Assembly (NCBI GenBank): GCA_903922605.1
Contig: CAIXUG010000056.1
Location: forward strand, 62,001 to 126,000
Direction: 5' to 3'
DNA: 64,000 nucleotides
Origin: an uncultured Verrucomicrobiota bacterium
Lineage (GTDB): Bacteria > Verrucomicrobiota > Verrucomicrobiia > Limisphaerales > UBA9464
Shown here: in pieces, positions 1 to 8,366 of the stretch
Layout of the letters: each line of letters opens with the position of its first letter
Numbering within the stretch: position 1 is the stretch's first letter
The notes under the pieces: model-generated
What the model was told of the DNA's origin: nothing
Databases searched by the model: none
What the model saw: only the letters and a program-made list of their open reading frames with translations
Program-made: the position numbers and the translations under genes

Positions 1-1561
1 TGCGCAGGATGGCGCGGGCGATGGCGATGCGCTGCCGCTGGCCGCCGGAAAGGGTGACGCCTTTTTCGCCGACGACGAAGTCATAGCCTTCCTGGTTTTC
101 CAGGATGAACTCGTGGGCGTGCGCCTGCCGGGCCGCCTGTTCGATCTCGGCCGCCGTGGCACCCGCGCGCCCATAGCCGATGTTCTGCCGGATGCTCTCG
201 TTGAAGAGCACCACCTCCTGCGAGACGACCGCGACCTGCGAGCGCAGATCATGCTGTGCGACCTCCCGCAGATCGACTCCGCCAATGCGGACGGAGCCCT
301 TCGCCGGATCCATGAACCGCAGGAGCAGGTTGGTGACCGTCGTCTTGCCGGAACCGCTCTGGCCCACCAACGCGACGACCTGGCCGGCCTTGATCGTGAG
401 GTTGAACTCCGTGAGCGCCGCCTTCTCGCCGTAGCTGAAGCTCACGTGGTCAAACACGATGTCTGCGCCTGCTGCTTTCAGCGGTTTCGGTGTGGCGGGG
501 TCCGCGACCGTGGGCCGGGTGTTCAGCAGCGCGAAAATGCGGTCACCGGCCGACCGGGCGCGCTGCAGGTCGCCCTGGAGGCGGGAAAGCAGCTTGATCG
601 GCTGGTACAGCAGGAAGAGCGACCCGACAAAGGAGATGAAGTCGCCGGCCTTCATGGGCGCCTTCGTTTCGCGGGCGATGATCAGGAACACAATCGCCAC
701 GCCGATGGCCCCGAAGGTTTCGATGATGGGGCCGGGCAGTTCGGCCGCCCGGATCGCGCGCATCCAGAAACCGAAATAGCGGCCGGCGACCCGGCGGAAC
801 CGCGATCCCACCTCCGCCTCCATGTTGTAGGCCTTGACCACGCGGTTGGCCGTGAAGGCTTCCTGCATGACGTTCGAGAGCTGCGCCATCTCGTCGCTGA
901 TGCCCTCGGCGCTCCGCCGGATTTTCCGGCTGTAAATGGTCATCGGCACGATGCAGAGCGGCAGCACCGTCATGGAAATGAGGGTGAGCCGGGGCTGCTG
1001 GCTGACGAGGAAGATGACCAGCGAGATGATCTCGATGGGCTTGGTGATGATGATTCCCAGCGAGGTGCTGAGCACCATGCTCATTTGGAGGGTGTCGTTG
1101 GAGATGCGCGACACCAGCTCGCCGGTGCTGGAGCGGTTGAAGAAGTCGAACGACAGCGTGTGGAGGTGGTCGAACAGGCGCGTCCGCAGGTCATTGATGG
1201 CCCGGATGGCCGCCCAGTTGAGCAGGTAGGCGTTGAGGTAGTTGGCCGCGCCGCGCACCAGCATCACCAGCGGGATGAGCGTGATGGCGAGCGCCACCAG
1301 GCCGGGATCAGGCCGGTGCTCCGCGTGGGGCATCAGCGAATCCAACCAGGCCATCAAAGGCTGGAGAAAGCCCGGCAGCCGGACGCCCATGCCGGAAACC
1401 GGCGCCGCCTCGGACGGGAAGAGCAGGTTGAAGCACAGCCGGACCGTCATCATCAGCGCCGGGCTCATCAGGCCCGCAACCACGCCAAAAAACACTCCGA
1501 GGATGAGCCGCCGGCGGTACGGGGCCCCCAGTCGGAGCAGGCGCAAGAGGAAGTCCGTCAT
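1..1561 (-). CDS. MsbA-like lipid/polysaccharide ABC exporter, fused permease-ATPase (3' end outside window)
   Basis: About 520 codons are visible on the minus strand from an ATG at 1561; the 3' end lies beyond position 1. The N-terminal half is a six-helix ABC exporter membrane domain containing DLRTRLFDHLHTLSFDFF, typical of the type IV exporter fold. The C-terminal half is an ATPase with Walker A GQSGSGKTT near residue 400 and the signature LSGGQRQRIAIARAIL at the very edge; Walker B is off the window. Half-transporters of this type dimerise and flip lipid A-core or other lipid-linked glycans across the inner membrane. It is the last visible gene of a leftward operon of glycosyltransferases and a deacetylase, 85 bp after the deacetylase stop, so an envelope-glycolipid substrate is likely. 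The exact substrate is inferred from context only. Confidence 0.9.
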   Translation of the reverse strand, partial: MTDFLLRLLRLGAPYRRRLILGVFFGVVAGLMSPALMMTVRLCFNLLFPSEAAPVSGMGVRLPGFLQPLMAWLDSLMPHAEHRPDPGLVALAITLIPLVMLVRGAANYLNAYLLNWAAIRAINDLRTRLFDHLHTLSFDFFNRSSTGELVSRISNDTLQMSMVLSTSLGIIITKPIEIISLVIFLVSQQPRLTLISMTVLPLCIVPMTIYSRKIRRSAEGISDEMAQLSNVMQEAFTANRVVKAYNMEAEVGSRFRRVAGRYFGFWMRAIRAAELPGPIIETFGAIGVAIVFLIIARETKAPMKAGDFISFVGSLFLLYQPIKLLSRLQGDLQRARSAGDRIFALLNTRPTVADPATPKPLKAAGADIVFDHVSFSYGEKAALTEFNLTIKAGQVVALVGQSGSGKTTVTNLLLRFMDPAKGSVRIGGVDLREVAQHDLRSQVAVVSQEVVLFNESIRQNIGYGRAGATAAEIEQAARQAHAHEFILENQEGYDFVVGEKGVTLSGGQRQRIAIARAILR

Positions 1562-1646
1562 GTGTGCGCTACGATTCCACGCGGGCAAAGCAACCCGCCA
1601 GCCCAATTCGTCGGCGACGTATTGGACACGCTCTGTCGGGTTCCGT

Positions 1647-2408
1647 TCAGCGGGCGAACTGGCGCCGCACCATTGCCCAGAGGTTTTTCCAGTTCCGCGA
1701 GGCATAGCGCACCGTGAAGCGTTTCAGGGCCAGGCGGTCGGTGCCGGGTTCGTTTATCCCCGCTTGCGTGATCACCGCAGTCTCGTAGCCGGCCCCGGCG
1801 ACGAGTTCGCGCACGGCCGGATTCCAGTCGCCGTAGGGGTAGCAGAAGTGCAGCACCGGCACGCCGAAGATGTCTTCCAGCTTTTTCCGACTCGCGGTGA
1901 TTTCCTCCCGGGCCTGGTCCAGCGGAATCTGCGTGAGCTGCGGGTGGGTGCAGGTATGGGCACCGATGTCGTGACCGGCCTGCATCCACTCGCGCACCTG
2001 GGCCGGGTTCATCAGCCGCTCGCTGACTTCGCCTTCGCGCTGCTCCCACTCGTTGGTTTTCCCGAGCAGATCGGCCACGAGATACTGGATGGCGGTGAAC
2101 CTGTGTTCCCGCATCAGGGGGATTCCGTATCGCAGGACGTTCTCAAACCCGTCGTCAAACGTGAGCACCACCCGCTTCTGCGGGTTGCCGAGCTGTCCAC
2201 CCACATCCGTTACCGGAGCCGGGCGGAATCCCGCTGCCGTCCATTCCTGCAATTGGCGGCGAAACATGCTTTCGCTTGCGTAGAGCCCTTTGAGCCGCAC
2301 GCCGCGTGGTCGCGGCCCCAGCTTGTGATACATCAGAACGGGCACGCCTGCGGCAAACCAGCTTTCGAAGCCGTGCAGGGAGCTGTAGGCGCCGGGTGAT
2401 CCGTTCAT
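1647..2408 (-). CDS. Polysaccharide deacetylase (NodB/CE4 family)
   Basis: 253 residues from an ATG at 2408. Its start overlaps the stop of the upstream glycosyltransferase by four bases (ATGA), which implies translational coupling. The CE4 motifs are visible: TFDDGFEN (residues 83-90) with the metal-binding Asp pair, HTCTH (151-155) with the two metal-binding His, and PYGDWN (191-196). No signal peptide is evident, so it probably acts in the cytoplasm or at the inner membrane on a lipid-linked sugar intermediate. Family members remove N- or O-acetyl groups from sugars. Its place between a GT4 enzyme and an MsbA-like exporter suggests tailoring of an LPS-core or other surface glycan. The open frame extends upstream to 2765 but that part overlaps the neighbouring gene and looks non-coding. 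Confidence 0.88.
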   Translation of the reverse strand: MNGSPGAYSSLHGFESWFAAGVPVLMYHKLGPRPRGVRLKGLYASESMFRRQLQEWTAAGFRPAPVTDVGGQLGNPQKRVVLTFDDGFENVLRYGIPLMREHRFTAIQYLVADLLGKTNEWEQREGEVSERLMNPAQVREWMQAGHDIGAHTCTHPQLTQIPLDQAREEITASRKKLEDIFGVPVLHFCYPYGDWNPAVRELVAGAGYETAVITQAGINEPGTDRLALKRFTVRYASRNWKNLWAMVRRQFAR

Positions 2409-3580
2409 CGCCCCGGTCCTCCGGCCAGCAGTTCTCGGTAGGCGTCCGCGGTGCGTTCGGCCAGACGGCGAAGTGAAAAGGCCGCGTCCAGCTTGGCATG
2501 AAAGCCTTCGCGCGCGACCAATGGGAGGGGCGGGCGGCTGGCCTCCTGCACCATGGCTTCCGCCAGGATGCCGACGTCCTCCGGTACCACCAACTGGCCG
2601 AGAGCCGCCGCGCTGAAGGCTTCCGGGATGCCATCCAGCGCGGAGGCGATCACCGGCCGGCCGCAGGCGTGGGCTTCCAGCACCACACCGGGAAACGCCT
2701 CGGTGCCAATCTGGGGATGCACCAGGCAGTCGATCGCGTTCATCGCGGCCGGCATGTCGGCGCAATGCCCGGTGAGCTGGGCGATGCCGGCAAGGCCGAG
2801 CTGGCGGATGTCCGCGCGAAGGGTGGCCTCGAGATCGCCCTGGCCAATGACCAGAAAACGGGTGTTGGGCAGGCGTTTGCTGGCCAGCGCGGCGGCCCGG
2901 AGGAATTCCCGGTGCCCCTTGCCGCGCGGAGCATAAAAGGCGCCCACAATCGCAAAGGCAAACTCGCCGCCAGTCAACCCCCAGGACTTTCGTAACGCCG
3001 CGACGGCCTCGTCATCGCGCGGCCGGAACCGCGCCGTGTCGATGCCGCCATGGATCACGCGCAGCTTGGAAAAATCTCCGTGCATCGGCGGTCGCCAATG
3101 GCGCTCCGCCTCGGGCGACGCGGGGTCATGGTCGCCTTCGCGCACCACGTGGGCGACGAACTCCGAAACGCAGATCATGCGGTCGATCTGCCCCAGCAGG
3201 AACCGCTTGCTGAACCCCGAACTGGGGCTTTTGGCCAGATGCCGGGTGAGCACGATCTTGGGCCGGCGACCACTGAAGCGGGCCGCGAAGACGGTGGACC
3301 AAAGGTCGCGTCCATGGTGTCCGTGGACGATATCATGACCGCCCTGGCGGATGACTTTCGCCGCCGCAAAGATGAGCCGGAGCTTCGCCGGGCCTTCCCG
3401 GTTGATGACATGGAGCGGCACGCCCGAGTCGCGCACGATGCCGCCGAAGTGCCGGTAATCCGGCCCGGCGATTTCCGCGCCGATTCCCAACTGTCGCAAC
3501 CCTTGCACGAGGCGCACGCATTGATCATCCGTGCCGCCCGTGGCGAGGACGGAATTGAGATGGAGGACGACCGGGCTCAT
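2405..3580 (-). CDS. Glycosyltransferase family 4 (GT-B fold)
   Basis: 391 residues from the ATG at 3580, giving an N-terminus MSPVVLHLNSVLATGGTDDQ that matches the usual start of GT4 enzymes. An in-frame start at 3649 would add 23 residues of unlikely sequence. The N-terminal Rossmann half has the glycine-rich acceptor loop and VHGHHGRD. The C-terminal half has the donor-binding EX7E motif in EAFPGVVLEAHACGRPVIAS. Such enzymes are retaining, membrane-associated transferases that use nucleotide sugars to extend LPS core, O-antigen or capsule. The gene is second in a leftward operon and overlaps the deacetylase start by four bases. Donor and acceptor cannot be told from sequence. Confidence 0.9.
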   Translation of the reverse strand: MSPVVLHLNSVLATGGTDDQCVRLVQGLRQLGIGAEIAGPDYRHFGGIVRDSGVPLHVINREGPAKLRLIFAAAKVIRQGGHDIVHGHHGRDLWSTVFAARFSGRRPKIVLTRHLAKSPSSGFSKRFLLGQIDRMICVSEFVAHVVREGDHDPASPEAERHWRPPMHGDFSKLRVIHGGIDTARFRPRDDEAVAALRKSWGLTGGEFAFAIVGAFYAPRGKGHREFLRAAALASKRLPNTRFLVIGQGDLEATLRADIRQLGLAGIAQLTGHCADMPAAMNAIDCLVHPQIGTEAFPGVVLEAHACGRPVIASALDGIPEAFSAAALGQLVVPEDVGILAEAMVQEASRPPLPLVAREGFHAKLDAAFSLRRLAERTADAYRELLAGGPGR

Positions 3581-3692
3581 GCCGTGGGCCGGACGATGCG
3601 GATGTTTTGCATGGGATACAGGATGCCACGCCTGGCCCCGGCACTCCATAGCCGAAGGCGATTTTGCGAAGGAGCGGGCGGACCGAACCAGC

Positions 3693-4466
3693 TCACTTAT
3701 CCTTCAGGCAGGCTTCGCGCAGCTTGGCATATTTCAGGAAGGAGAGCAGAGCCGTCATCCAGGCGATGACAAATCCCTGCCATCCGTCGAGGAAGCCGAG
3801 GCGGAGCACGTAGCCGCGGAAAAAGCGCCAGGGCGGACGGACCACCAGATCGGTCAACGGGGCCTTGCGCCCGGCCTTCCGGGAGAGGCGGACAAAGATG
3901 TCGCTGTAAAATTGGATTTTCGTGAGGTGATGCCGCAGGTCTTCATAGCTGTAGTGCTGTATGTCGCCCTTGAGCCGGCCAACCGTGCCTTCGACCAGCA
4001 CATAATTGTGCGGGTCTTCGCCATGCCAGCCCCCCTGGCCGTGCCGCCACAGCCGGGTTTTGCGGTCCGGATACCAATCGCCATGGCGGATCCAACGTCC
4101 GGCATAGAAAGTCATTCGCGGCATCGAAAAACCGGCGTGACGCGGGGAGCCCGCCTCAGCCGCGAGTGCTGCCTGGATCTCCTGCTTCAGGGCGGGGGTG
4201 ATTACCTCGTCCGCATCCAGCCCCAGTATCCAGGGCTGGGTCCCCTTGGCGGCCGCCGAGTTGGCCTGGGCGATGTGCCCCCGCCATGGCTCTCGGAAGA
4301 CGCGGGCGCCATATTGCCGGCAGATTTCCTCCGTGCCGTCCGCAACCTCCTCATTGAGAACGACGTTCAGCTCGGCCGCCCATCCGCTCACACTCGCCAG
4401 GGCACGGGAGATGCGGTGGGCTTCGGCACCGGAAATCATGCAGACGGAAACGGGCACGGACGTCAT
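3693..4466 (-). CDS. GT2 glycosyltransferase, WaaE/KdtX-like (LPS core)
   Basis: 257 residues from the ATG at 4466 (MTSVPVSVCMISG), the usual short N-terminus of this family; the in-frame extension to 4604 has no family resemblance. The GT-A fold shows the DXD-type metal site in LGLDADEVI. Further on, WHGEDPHNYV and a KGDIQHYSYED segment resemble those of LPS core beta-1,4-glucosyltransferases of the WaaE/KdtX type, and the C-terminus carries hydrophobic segments that would sit on the inner membrane. It is the first gene of the leftward glycan operon, 112 bp before the GT4 gene, and faces another glycosyltransferase across a 149 bp divergent gap. The family call is firm; the exact linkage is not. 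Confidence 0.85.
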   Translation of the reverse strand: MTSVPVSVCMISGAEAHRISRALASVSGWAAELNVVLNEEVADGTEEICRQYGARVFREPWRGHIAQANSAAAKGTQPWILGLDADEVITPALKQEIQAALAAEAGSPRHAGFSMPRMTFYAGRWIRHGDWYPDRKTRLWRHGQGGWHGEDPHNYVLVEGTVGRLKGDIQHYSYEDLRHHLTKIQFYSDIFVRLSRKAGRKAPLTDLVVRPPWRFFRGYVLRLGFLDGWQGFVIAWMTALLSFLKYAKLREACLKDK

Positions 4467-4538
4467 GGTGGATAGGCTGCCGCACCGGCGGCCGAAACGG
4501 AAGCCTACGGCCGGCACCTGCGGAATGGCACCACCGGG

Positions 4539-4595
4539 TTGACAGGCCGAAAAGCGTTCCCGCACGCTGGGACGGATGACCGTCCCGCCATTTTT
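4539..4595 (+). promoter_or_regulatory. Leader of the rightward glycosyltransferase: TTGACA box and attenuator-like hairpin
   Basis: A perfect TTGACA lies at 4539-4544, but no convincing -10 box follows at 17 bp. Downstream, GGGACGG-ATGA-CCGTCCC (4569-4586) forms a 7 bp GC stem with a four-base loop, followed four bases later by a run of five T (4591-4595). This has the form of an intrinsic terminator, placed 20 bp before the start codon of the gene at 4616. No gene on this strand ends just upstream, so it could attenuate that gene. Function is inference from sequence shape only. Confidence 0.35.
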
Positions 4596-4615
4596 GCCGT
4601 CCACAGTTGCCGCGC

Positions 4616-5659
4616 ATGAATTCTGATTCGGCGGCGCAACTGACCTTGGTCGTGCCTACCTATCGGCGGGCGCGGTTTCTGGACCGCCTGCTCGACTTTG
4701 CCCAGGCCGTGCAATGCCCCTTTCCCATCACGGTTGCGGATTCGAGCGACGGCCCTGACGCCACGCGCAATGCCATGCGTGTCGCGGCCTGCCGGCCGCC
4801 GCTGCGAGTGGAGCTCCAGTCCCACACCTGCGGGCTGATGGAGAAGATGGCCCGCTGTGTCGAGAGTGTCACCACCCCCTACTGTGGCCTGTGGGCGGAC
4901 GATGATCTGCAACTGCCGGAAGGTCTGTGCGCTTGTCTGGAATTTCTGGAGGGGAATCCGGACTATGCCTCCTGCATGGGGCGGCTGGTGGCGGTGCGCC
5001 GCCATGCGACCGACACCGAGGCGTATCTGGAAACCTATCCCTCGCGCGAGGAACCGGCGGCGGCGGACCGGATTCTGCGCTGGTCGGAAAACTTCTATTC
5101 GAGCTTTTACGCCGTTTACCGTACGGCCGCGTTGCAGCAGATGCTCCGTACCAGCGCGAAGGCGTCCTGTTACGAGCGCTGCCGCATCATTCCCGAAGTG
5201 CTGATGGGCCAGATGGCGCTGTTGCTGGGGCGGCAGCGGATGCTGGCGATCCCCTCCATCGTCTACCAGATGCACGACGCCAATGACAGCCGGGTGACGC
5301 CCTGCATCAGCAATGACGCCGCCTTTCCGGAAGATTACCGGCGCTACCGGCAGGAGACTGCGCCGATTTTGGCGGCGGCGGCCGGCATTTCGGAGGCGGA
5401 GGCGGACCGGCTGATCGATCGCAGTTTCCGGCATATCCAGTACTGGACCGGCGGGCGCTGGTGGGTCTTTAAAAAGCTTTGGAAAAATCTCCGCCGTCCC
5501 TACCGAAAGGCATATCTGCGGTGGGACGCAAAGCGCGCGGTGCCCCGGATCACGCGCGTGATCAAGGAGCGCGTTCCTTCCACCGATGACCGCCTGAAAT
5601 CCGGCAGCGTGGCGATCGCGCTGGCGGCCGTGGCCCGCCATCCGAACGGCAAGCCGTAG
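4616..5659 (+). CDS. Glycosyltransferase, GT2-like
   Basis: 347 residues from the ATG at 4616; an in-frame TTG at 4607 is the alternative. The N-terminus TLVVPTYRRARFLDRLLDFA is the nucleotide-binding start of a GT-A fold, and WADDDLQLP supplies a DDD metal site near residue 98. The rest resembles a family of glycosyltransferases of unknown specificity seen in surface-polysaccharide clusters. It is transcribed away from the leftward operon and is followed after 220 bp by nucleotide-sugar dehydrogenase and epimerase genes, so a role in the same glycan is likely. Donor and acceptor are unknown. Confidence 0.78.
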   Translation: MNSDSAAQLTLVVPTYRRARFLDRLLDFAQAVQCPFPITVADSSDGPDATRNAMRVAACRPPLRVELQSHTCGLMEKMARCVESVTTPYCGLWADDDLQLPEGLCACLEFLEGNPDYASCMGRLVAVRRHATDTEAYLETYPSREEPAAADRILRWSENFYSSFYAVYRTAALQQMLRTSAKASCYERCRIIPEVLMGQMALLLGRQRMLAIPSIVYQMHDANDSRVTPCISNDAAFPEDYRRYRQETAPILAAAAGISEAEADRLIDRSFRHIQYWTGGRWWVFKKLWKNLRRPYRKAYLRWDAKRAVPRITRVIKERVPSTDDRLKSGSVAIALAAVARHPNGKP

Positions 5660-5663
5660 AGGA

Positions 5664-5820
5664 AACGGCGAACAGCGAATGGCGAACTGCGTGCGCCGGA
5701 TGCCCAAGGAGGCTGCGCGCTTTCTCTATGCCTCGGATAGGTGTTGGCCGTGGCTCCGATGTCTGGGCGAAGGTGAGGATCCGAAGGGGACACGCTGTTC
5801 GCCGTTCGCTGTTCGTCGTT
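5664..5820. repeat. R3-type inverted pair of word-like repeats
   Basis: The 220 bp gap between the glycosyltransferase and the UDP-sugar dehydrogenase holds two 27-base segments in opposite orientation, 5664-5690 and 5794-5820, that match at about 24 of 27 positions. Both are built from near-repeats of the word GCGAAC/GCGAAT (plus strand, first arm) or GTTCGC (second arm). About 100 bp separate the arms. Similar word-like repeats occur at other intergenic sites in this window. No coding capacity is apparent. Confidence 0.7.
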
Positions 5821-5879
5821 ACTGCGACGCGCTACGGGCTCGCCCGCCGGCTTTTGCTCGGGCAGGCTGGCCTCGCCTC

Positions 5880-7193
5880 ATGAGTTCCGAATCCAACCCG
5901 CCGGGTGAGACGATTGGCATCGTCGGCCTCGGCTATGTGGGCCTGCCGCTCGCGCTTCTGTTCGCGAGCCGCGGCAGCCGTGTCCTTGGCTTCGACATCG
6001 ACGCGGCGAAGGTGGCGAAACTTTCAGCGGGCGAGAGCTACATCCTGCACATCGGTGCCGCGCGCATCGCGGCGGCGCGCAAGGACGATGTCTTCGCGGC
6101 CACCACGGATTTCCAGCGAGTAGCGGAGTGCGCTGCCGTCATCATCTGCGTGCCCACTCCGCTCAAGGGCCGGCGTGAGCCGGACCTCTCGTACGTGCTG
6201 AAGACCGGAGAGGCGATCGCGCCGCAGCTCCGGCGGGGCATGCTGGTGGTGCTCGAATCCACCACCTATCCGGGCACGACGGACACCGAGTTGCGCGAGG
6301 TGCTGGAGCGCGGCTCGGGACTGAAGGCCGGGACCGACTTCCATCTCGCCTTCTCGCCGGAGCGGGAAGATCCGGGCAATCCGGCCAGCCAGGTGGCGGA
6401 GATCCCGAAGGTCATCGGCGGCTTTACTCCGGCCTGCCGTGACCGGGCGCTGGCAGTGTATGGGCGGGTCATCCGCAAGCTCGTGCCCGTGAGCAACTGC
6501 CGCGTGGCCGAGGCGGTGAAGCTTACCGAGAACATTTTCCGCGCGGTCAATATCGCCATGGTGAACGAGCTGAAGATGGTTTACGACGCGATGGGCATCG
6601 ACGTCTGGGAGGTGATCGAGGCGGCGAAGACGAAGCCGTTCGGTTTCATGCCGTTCTATCCCGGGCCGGGTTGGGGTGGCCACTGCATTCCCATCGACCC
6701 CTTTTATCTGACTTGGAAGGCGCGCAGCTACGGCCAGGACACGCGCTTCATCGAGCTGGCCGGAGAGATCAACACGGCGATGCCTCGCTACGTGCTGGCG
6801 CGGCTGGAAAAGGCGCTGGCCACTCAAGGGCGGGCCTTGTCGGGGGCGCGGGTGCTGCTGCTGGGCATCGCCTACAAGGCCAATGTGGATGATGACCGGG
6901 AGAGTCCCGGCTACGTGCTTTGGGGGCTGCTGGAGCAGGCCGGGGCCGAGGTCGGGTATCACGATCCCAATGTCCCGGTCATCCGGCCGTCGCGGGAGCA
7001 CTCGCGCTACGCCGGGCGCCGCAGTCTCGGGCTCACGGCGGAGGCCCTCGCCGGCTTTGACGCCGTGCTGGTCGCCACCAAACATGACGGGGTGGATTAC
7101 CCGCTCGTCGCCGCCGCCGCCCGGCTCATCGTGGACACCCGCAACACCTTTGCGGGAGTGCCGGTGGACCCCGCGAAATACTTCAAGGCATGA
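5880..7193 (+). CDS. UDP-N-acetyl-D-glucosamine/UDP-sugar 6-dehydrogenase (WbpA/WecC type)
   Basis: 437 residues from the ATG at 5880. The Rossmann motif GIVGLGYVGLPLA opens the protein. The catalytic cysteine is Cys269 in GPGWGGHCIPIDPFYL, and the C-terminal UDP-binding domain includes GIAYKANVDDDRESP. These enzymes oxidise C6 of a UDP-hexose or UDP-HexNAc to the uronate using two NAD+. The PGWGGHCIPIDP form and the partner epimerase favour the UDP-GlcNAc/UDP-GalNAc class over UDP-glucose, but this is an inference. The stop overlaps the epimerase start by four bases (ATGA), so the two are translated together, presumably to make a uronic-acid donor for the adjacent glycosyltransferases. Confidence 0.92.
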   Translation: MSSESNPPGETIGIVGLGYVGLPLALLFASRGSRVLGFDIDAAKVAKLSAGESYILHIGAARIAAARKDDVFAATTDFQRVAECAAVIICVPTPLKGRREPDLSYVLKTGEAIAPQLRRGMLVVLESTTYPGTTDTELREVLERGSGLKAGTDFHLAFSPEREDPGNPASQVAEIPKVIGGFTPACRDRALAVYGRVIRKLVPVSNCRVAEAVKLTENIFRAVNIAMVNELKMVYDAMGIDVWEVIEAAKTKPFGFMPFYPGPGWGGHCIPIDPFYLTWKARSYGQDTRFIELAGEINTAMPRYVLARLEKALATQGRALSGARVLLLGIAYKANVDDDRESPGYVLWGLLEQAGAEVGYHDPNVPVIRPSREHSRYAGRRSLGLTAEALAGFDAVLVATKHDGVDYPLVAAAARLIVDTRNTFAGVPVDPAKYFKA

Positions 7194-8131
7194 AGGCTCT
7201 CGTCACCGGCGGTGCCGGATTCATTGGTTCCCATCTCGCGGAGGCGCTCGCGCGCCGAGGTGTCGATGTGACCGTGCTCGACAATCTCAGCGGTGGCCGC
7301 GAGGCGAACCTCGCCTGGCGTCTGGCCGGCGCGCCGGTCGAACTGGTAAAGGGCTCGGTCACCGATGGGCCATTGCTGGCGCGACTCCTGCCCGGCTGCG
7401 ACTGGGTCTTCCACCAGGCGGCGATGCCGAGTGTGCCGCGGTCGGTGCTGGAGCCGGTCCTCAGCAACAGCCAGAACCTCGACGCCACGCTGCAACTGCT
7501 CGTCGCGTCGCGGGATGCCGGGGTGAAGCGCTTCGTCTTTGCCTCCTCGTCGGCCATCTACGGCGACAGCGAAGTGTCACCCAAGCACGAGGGCCTGCCG
7601 CCCAATCCGCTCTCGCCCTACGGACTGCAAAAATACGCGGCGGAACGGTACGGCCAGCTCTTCCACCAGCTCTACGGCCTGCCCACCGTGGCACTGCGCT
7701 ACTTCAATGTCTTCGGTCCGAGGCAGGCCTTTGATTCGCCCTACTCGGGCGTCATCGCGCGCTTTTGCACCGCGTTTCTCCGGGGCGAACCGCCCGTGAT
7801 TTTCGGCGATGGCACACAGTCGCGCGACTTCACCTACGTGGACAACGTGGTCGCGGCGAACCTCGCTGCCGTCGAAGTCCCGGAATCACAGGTGGCGGGA
7901 CAGGTGTTCAACGTCGCCGGCGGCAACAGCATCACGCTGCTCGACCTGGTGCAGAGCCTCTCCGCCATCAGCGGCCGGGCATTGTCCCCCGTCCTGCATC
8001 CGGCACGAGCCGGGGATGTGAAGCATTCCCGCGCCGACATTTCCGAGGCGCAACGCGCTTTGGCTTACACCCCGTCGGTGGACTGGAGCGAAGGGTTGCG
8101 GCGCACCTACGAGTGGTACCGGGGCCAGTAG
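7190..8131 (+). CDS. NAD-dependent UDP-sugar 4-epimerase (WbpP/GalE-like extended SDR)
   Basis: 313 residues. The NAD-binding motif TGGAGFIGSH starts at residue 6; the catalytic triad is SSSAIYG and YGLQK (YXXXK), and LRYFNVFGPRQ is the substrate-loop signature of UDP-hexose epimerases. The N-terminus overlaps the upstream dehydrogenase by four bases. The dehydrogenase/epimerase pair is the classical arrangement for UDP-GalNAcA or UDP-GlcA/GalA supply to LPS and capsule pathways. It could equally be a 4-epimerase or a uronate epimerase. The gene is followed by a GC-rich array of hairpins (R1) that may serve as a transcript end. Confidence 0.9.
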   Translation: MKALVTGGAGFIGSHLAEALARRGVDVTVLDNLSGGREANLAWRLAGAPVELVKGSVTDGPLLARLLPGCDWVFHQAAMPSVPRSVLEPVLSNSQNLDATLQLLVASRDAGVKRFVFASSSAIYGDSEVSPKHEGLPPNPLSPYGLQKYAAERYGQLFHQLYGLPTVALRYFNVFGPRQAFDSPYSGVIARFCTAFLRGEPPVIFGDGTQSRDFTYVDNVVAANLAAVEVPESQVAGQVFNVAGGNSITLLDLVQSLSAISGRALSPVLHPARAGDVKHSRADISEAQRALAYTPSVDWSEGLRRTYEWYRGQ

Positions 8132-8247
8132 GTCGGGCCGCTGGCCCGACACTGTACGACGGGCTGCCAGCCCGGCGGATGCTGCTCTGGCTTTTCGGCG
8201 GGCTAGCAGCCCGCTGTACCTGCCGGGCTGGCAGCCCGGCCTACTAC
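8128..8247. repeat. R1 hairpin array C (four GC-rich palindromes)
   Basis: Four consecutive palindromes follow the epimerase stop: 8132-8150 (8 bp stem GTCGGGCC, loop GCT), 8161-8173 (GGGCT, loop GCC), 8198-8214 (GCGGGCT, loop AGC) and 8222-8240 (GCCGGGCT, loop GGC). The array begins GTAG and ends CTACTAC. The linker TGTACC (8215-8220) between the last two units is the same as in the array at 35.0 kb. Stem sequences differ from the other arrays, but the three-base loop, stem length and linkers are kept. Confidence 0.85.
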
Positions 8248-8259
8248 CGTACCGGAACA

Positions 8260-8366
8260 AAGGATGAATGATGAAGTATGAATTATGAAGGGAGGATGCG
8301 AAGGCACGCGACCGGCGCGCAGATCCCTTTCCCCGTTTCATAATCCATAATTCCTACTTCATCCTT
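8260..8366. repeat. R3-type inverted pair (GATGAA/TTATGAA words)
   Basis: Segments 8260-8289 and 8337-8366 are inverted repeats of 30 bases matching at about 25 positions. They are AT-rich (AAGGATGAATGATGAAG at the left end) in a GC-rich background and are separated by 47 bp. The right arm reaches the stop codon of the leftward RDD gene, so an RNA from that gene would carry both arms in its 3' end. Composition and word structure resemble the R3 repeats elsewhere in the window. Confidence 0.7.

Noticed and set aside
113-1717. Long rightward open frame opposite the MsbA-like gene
   Set aside because: It mirrors the exporter on the other strand; its translation is rich in Arg, His and Asp with no domain, as is usual for antisense frames in GC-rich DNA.
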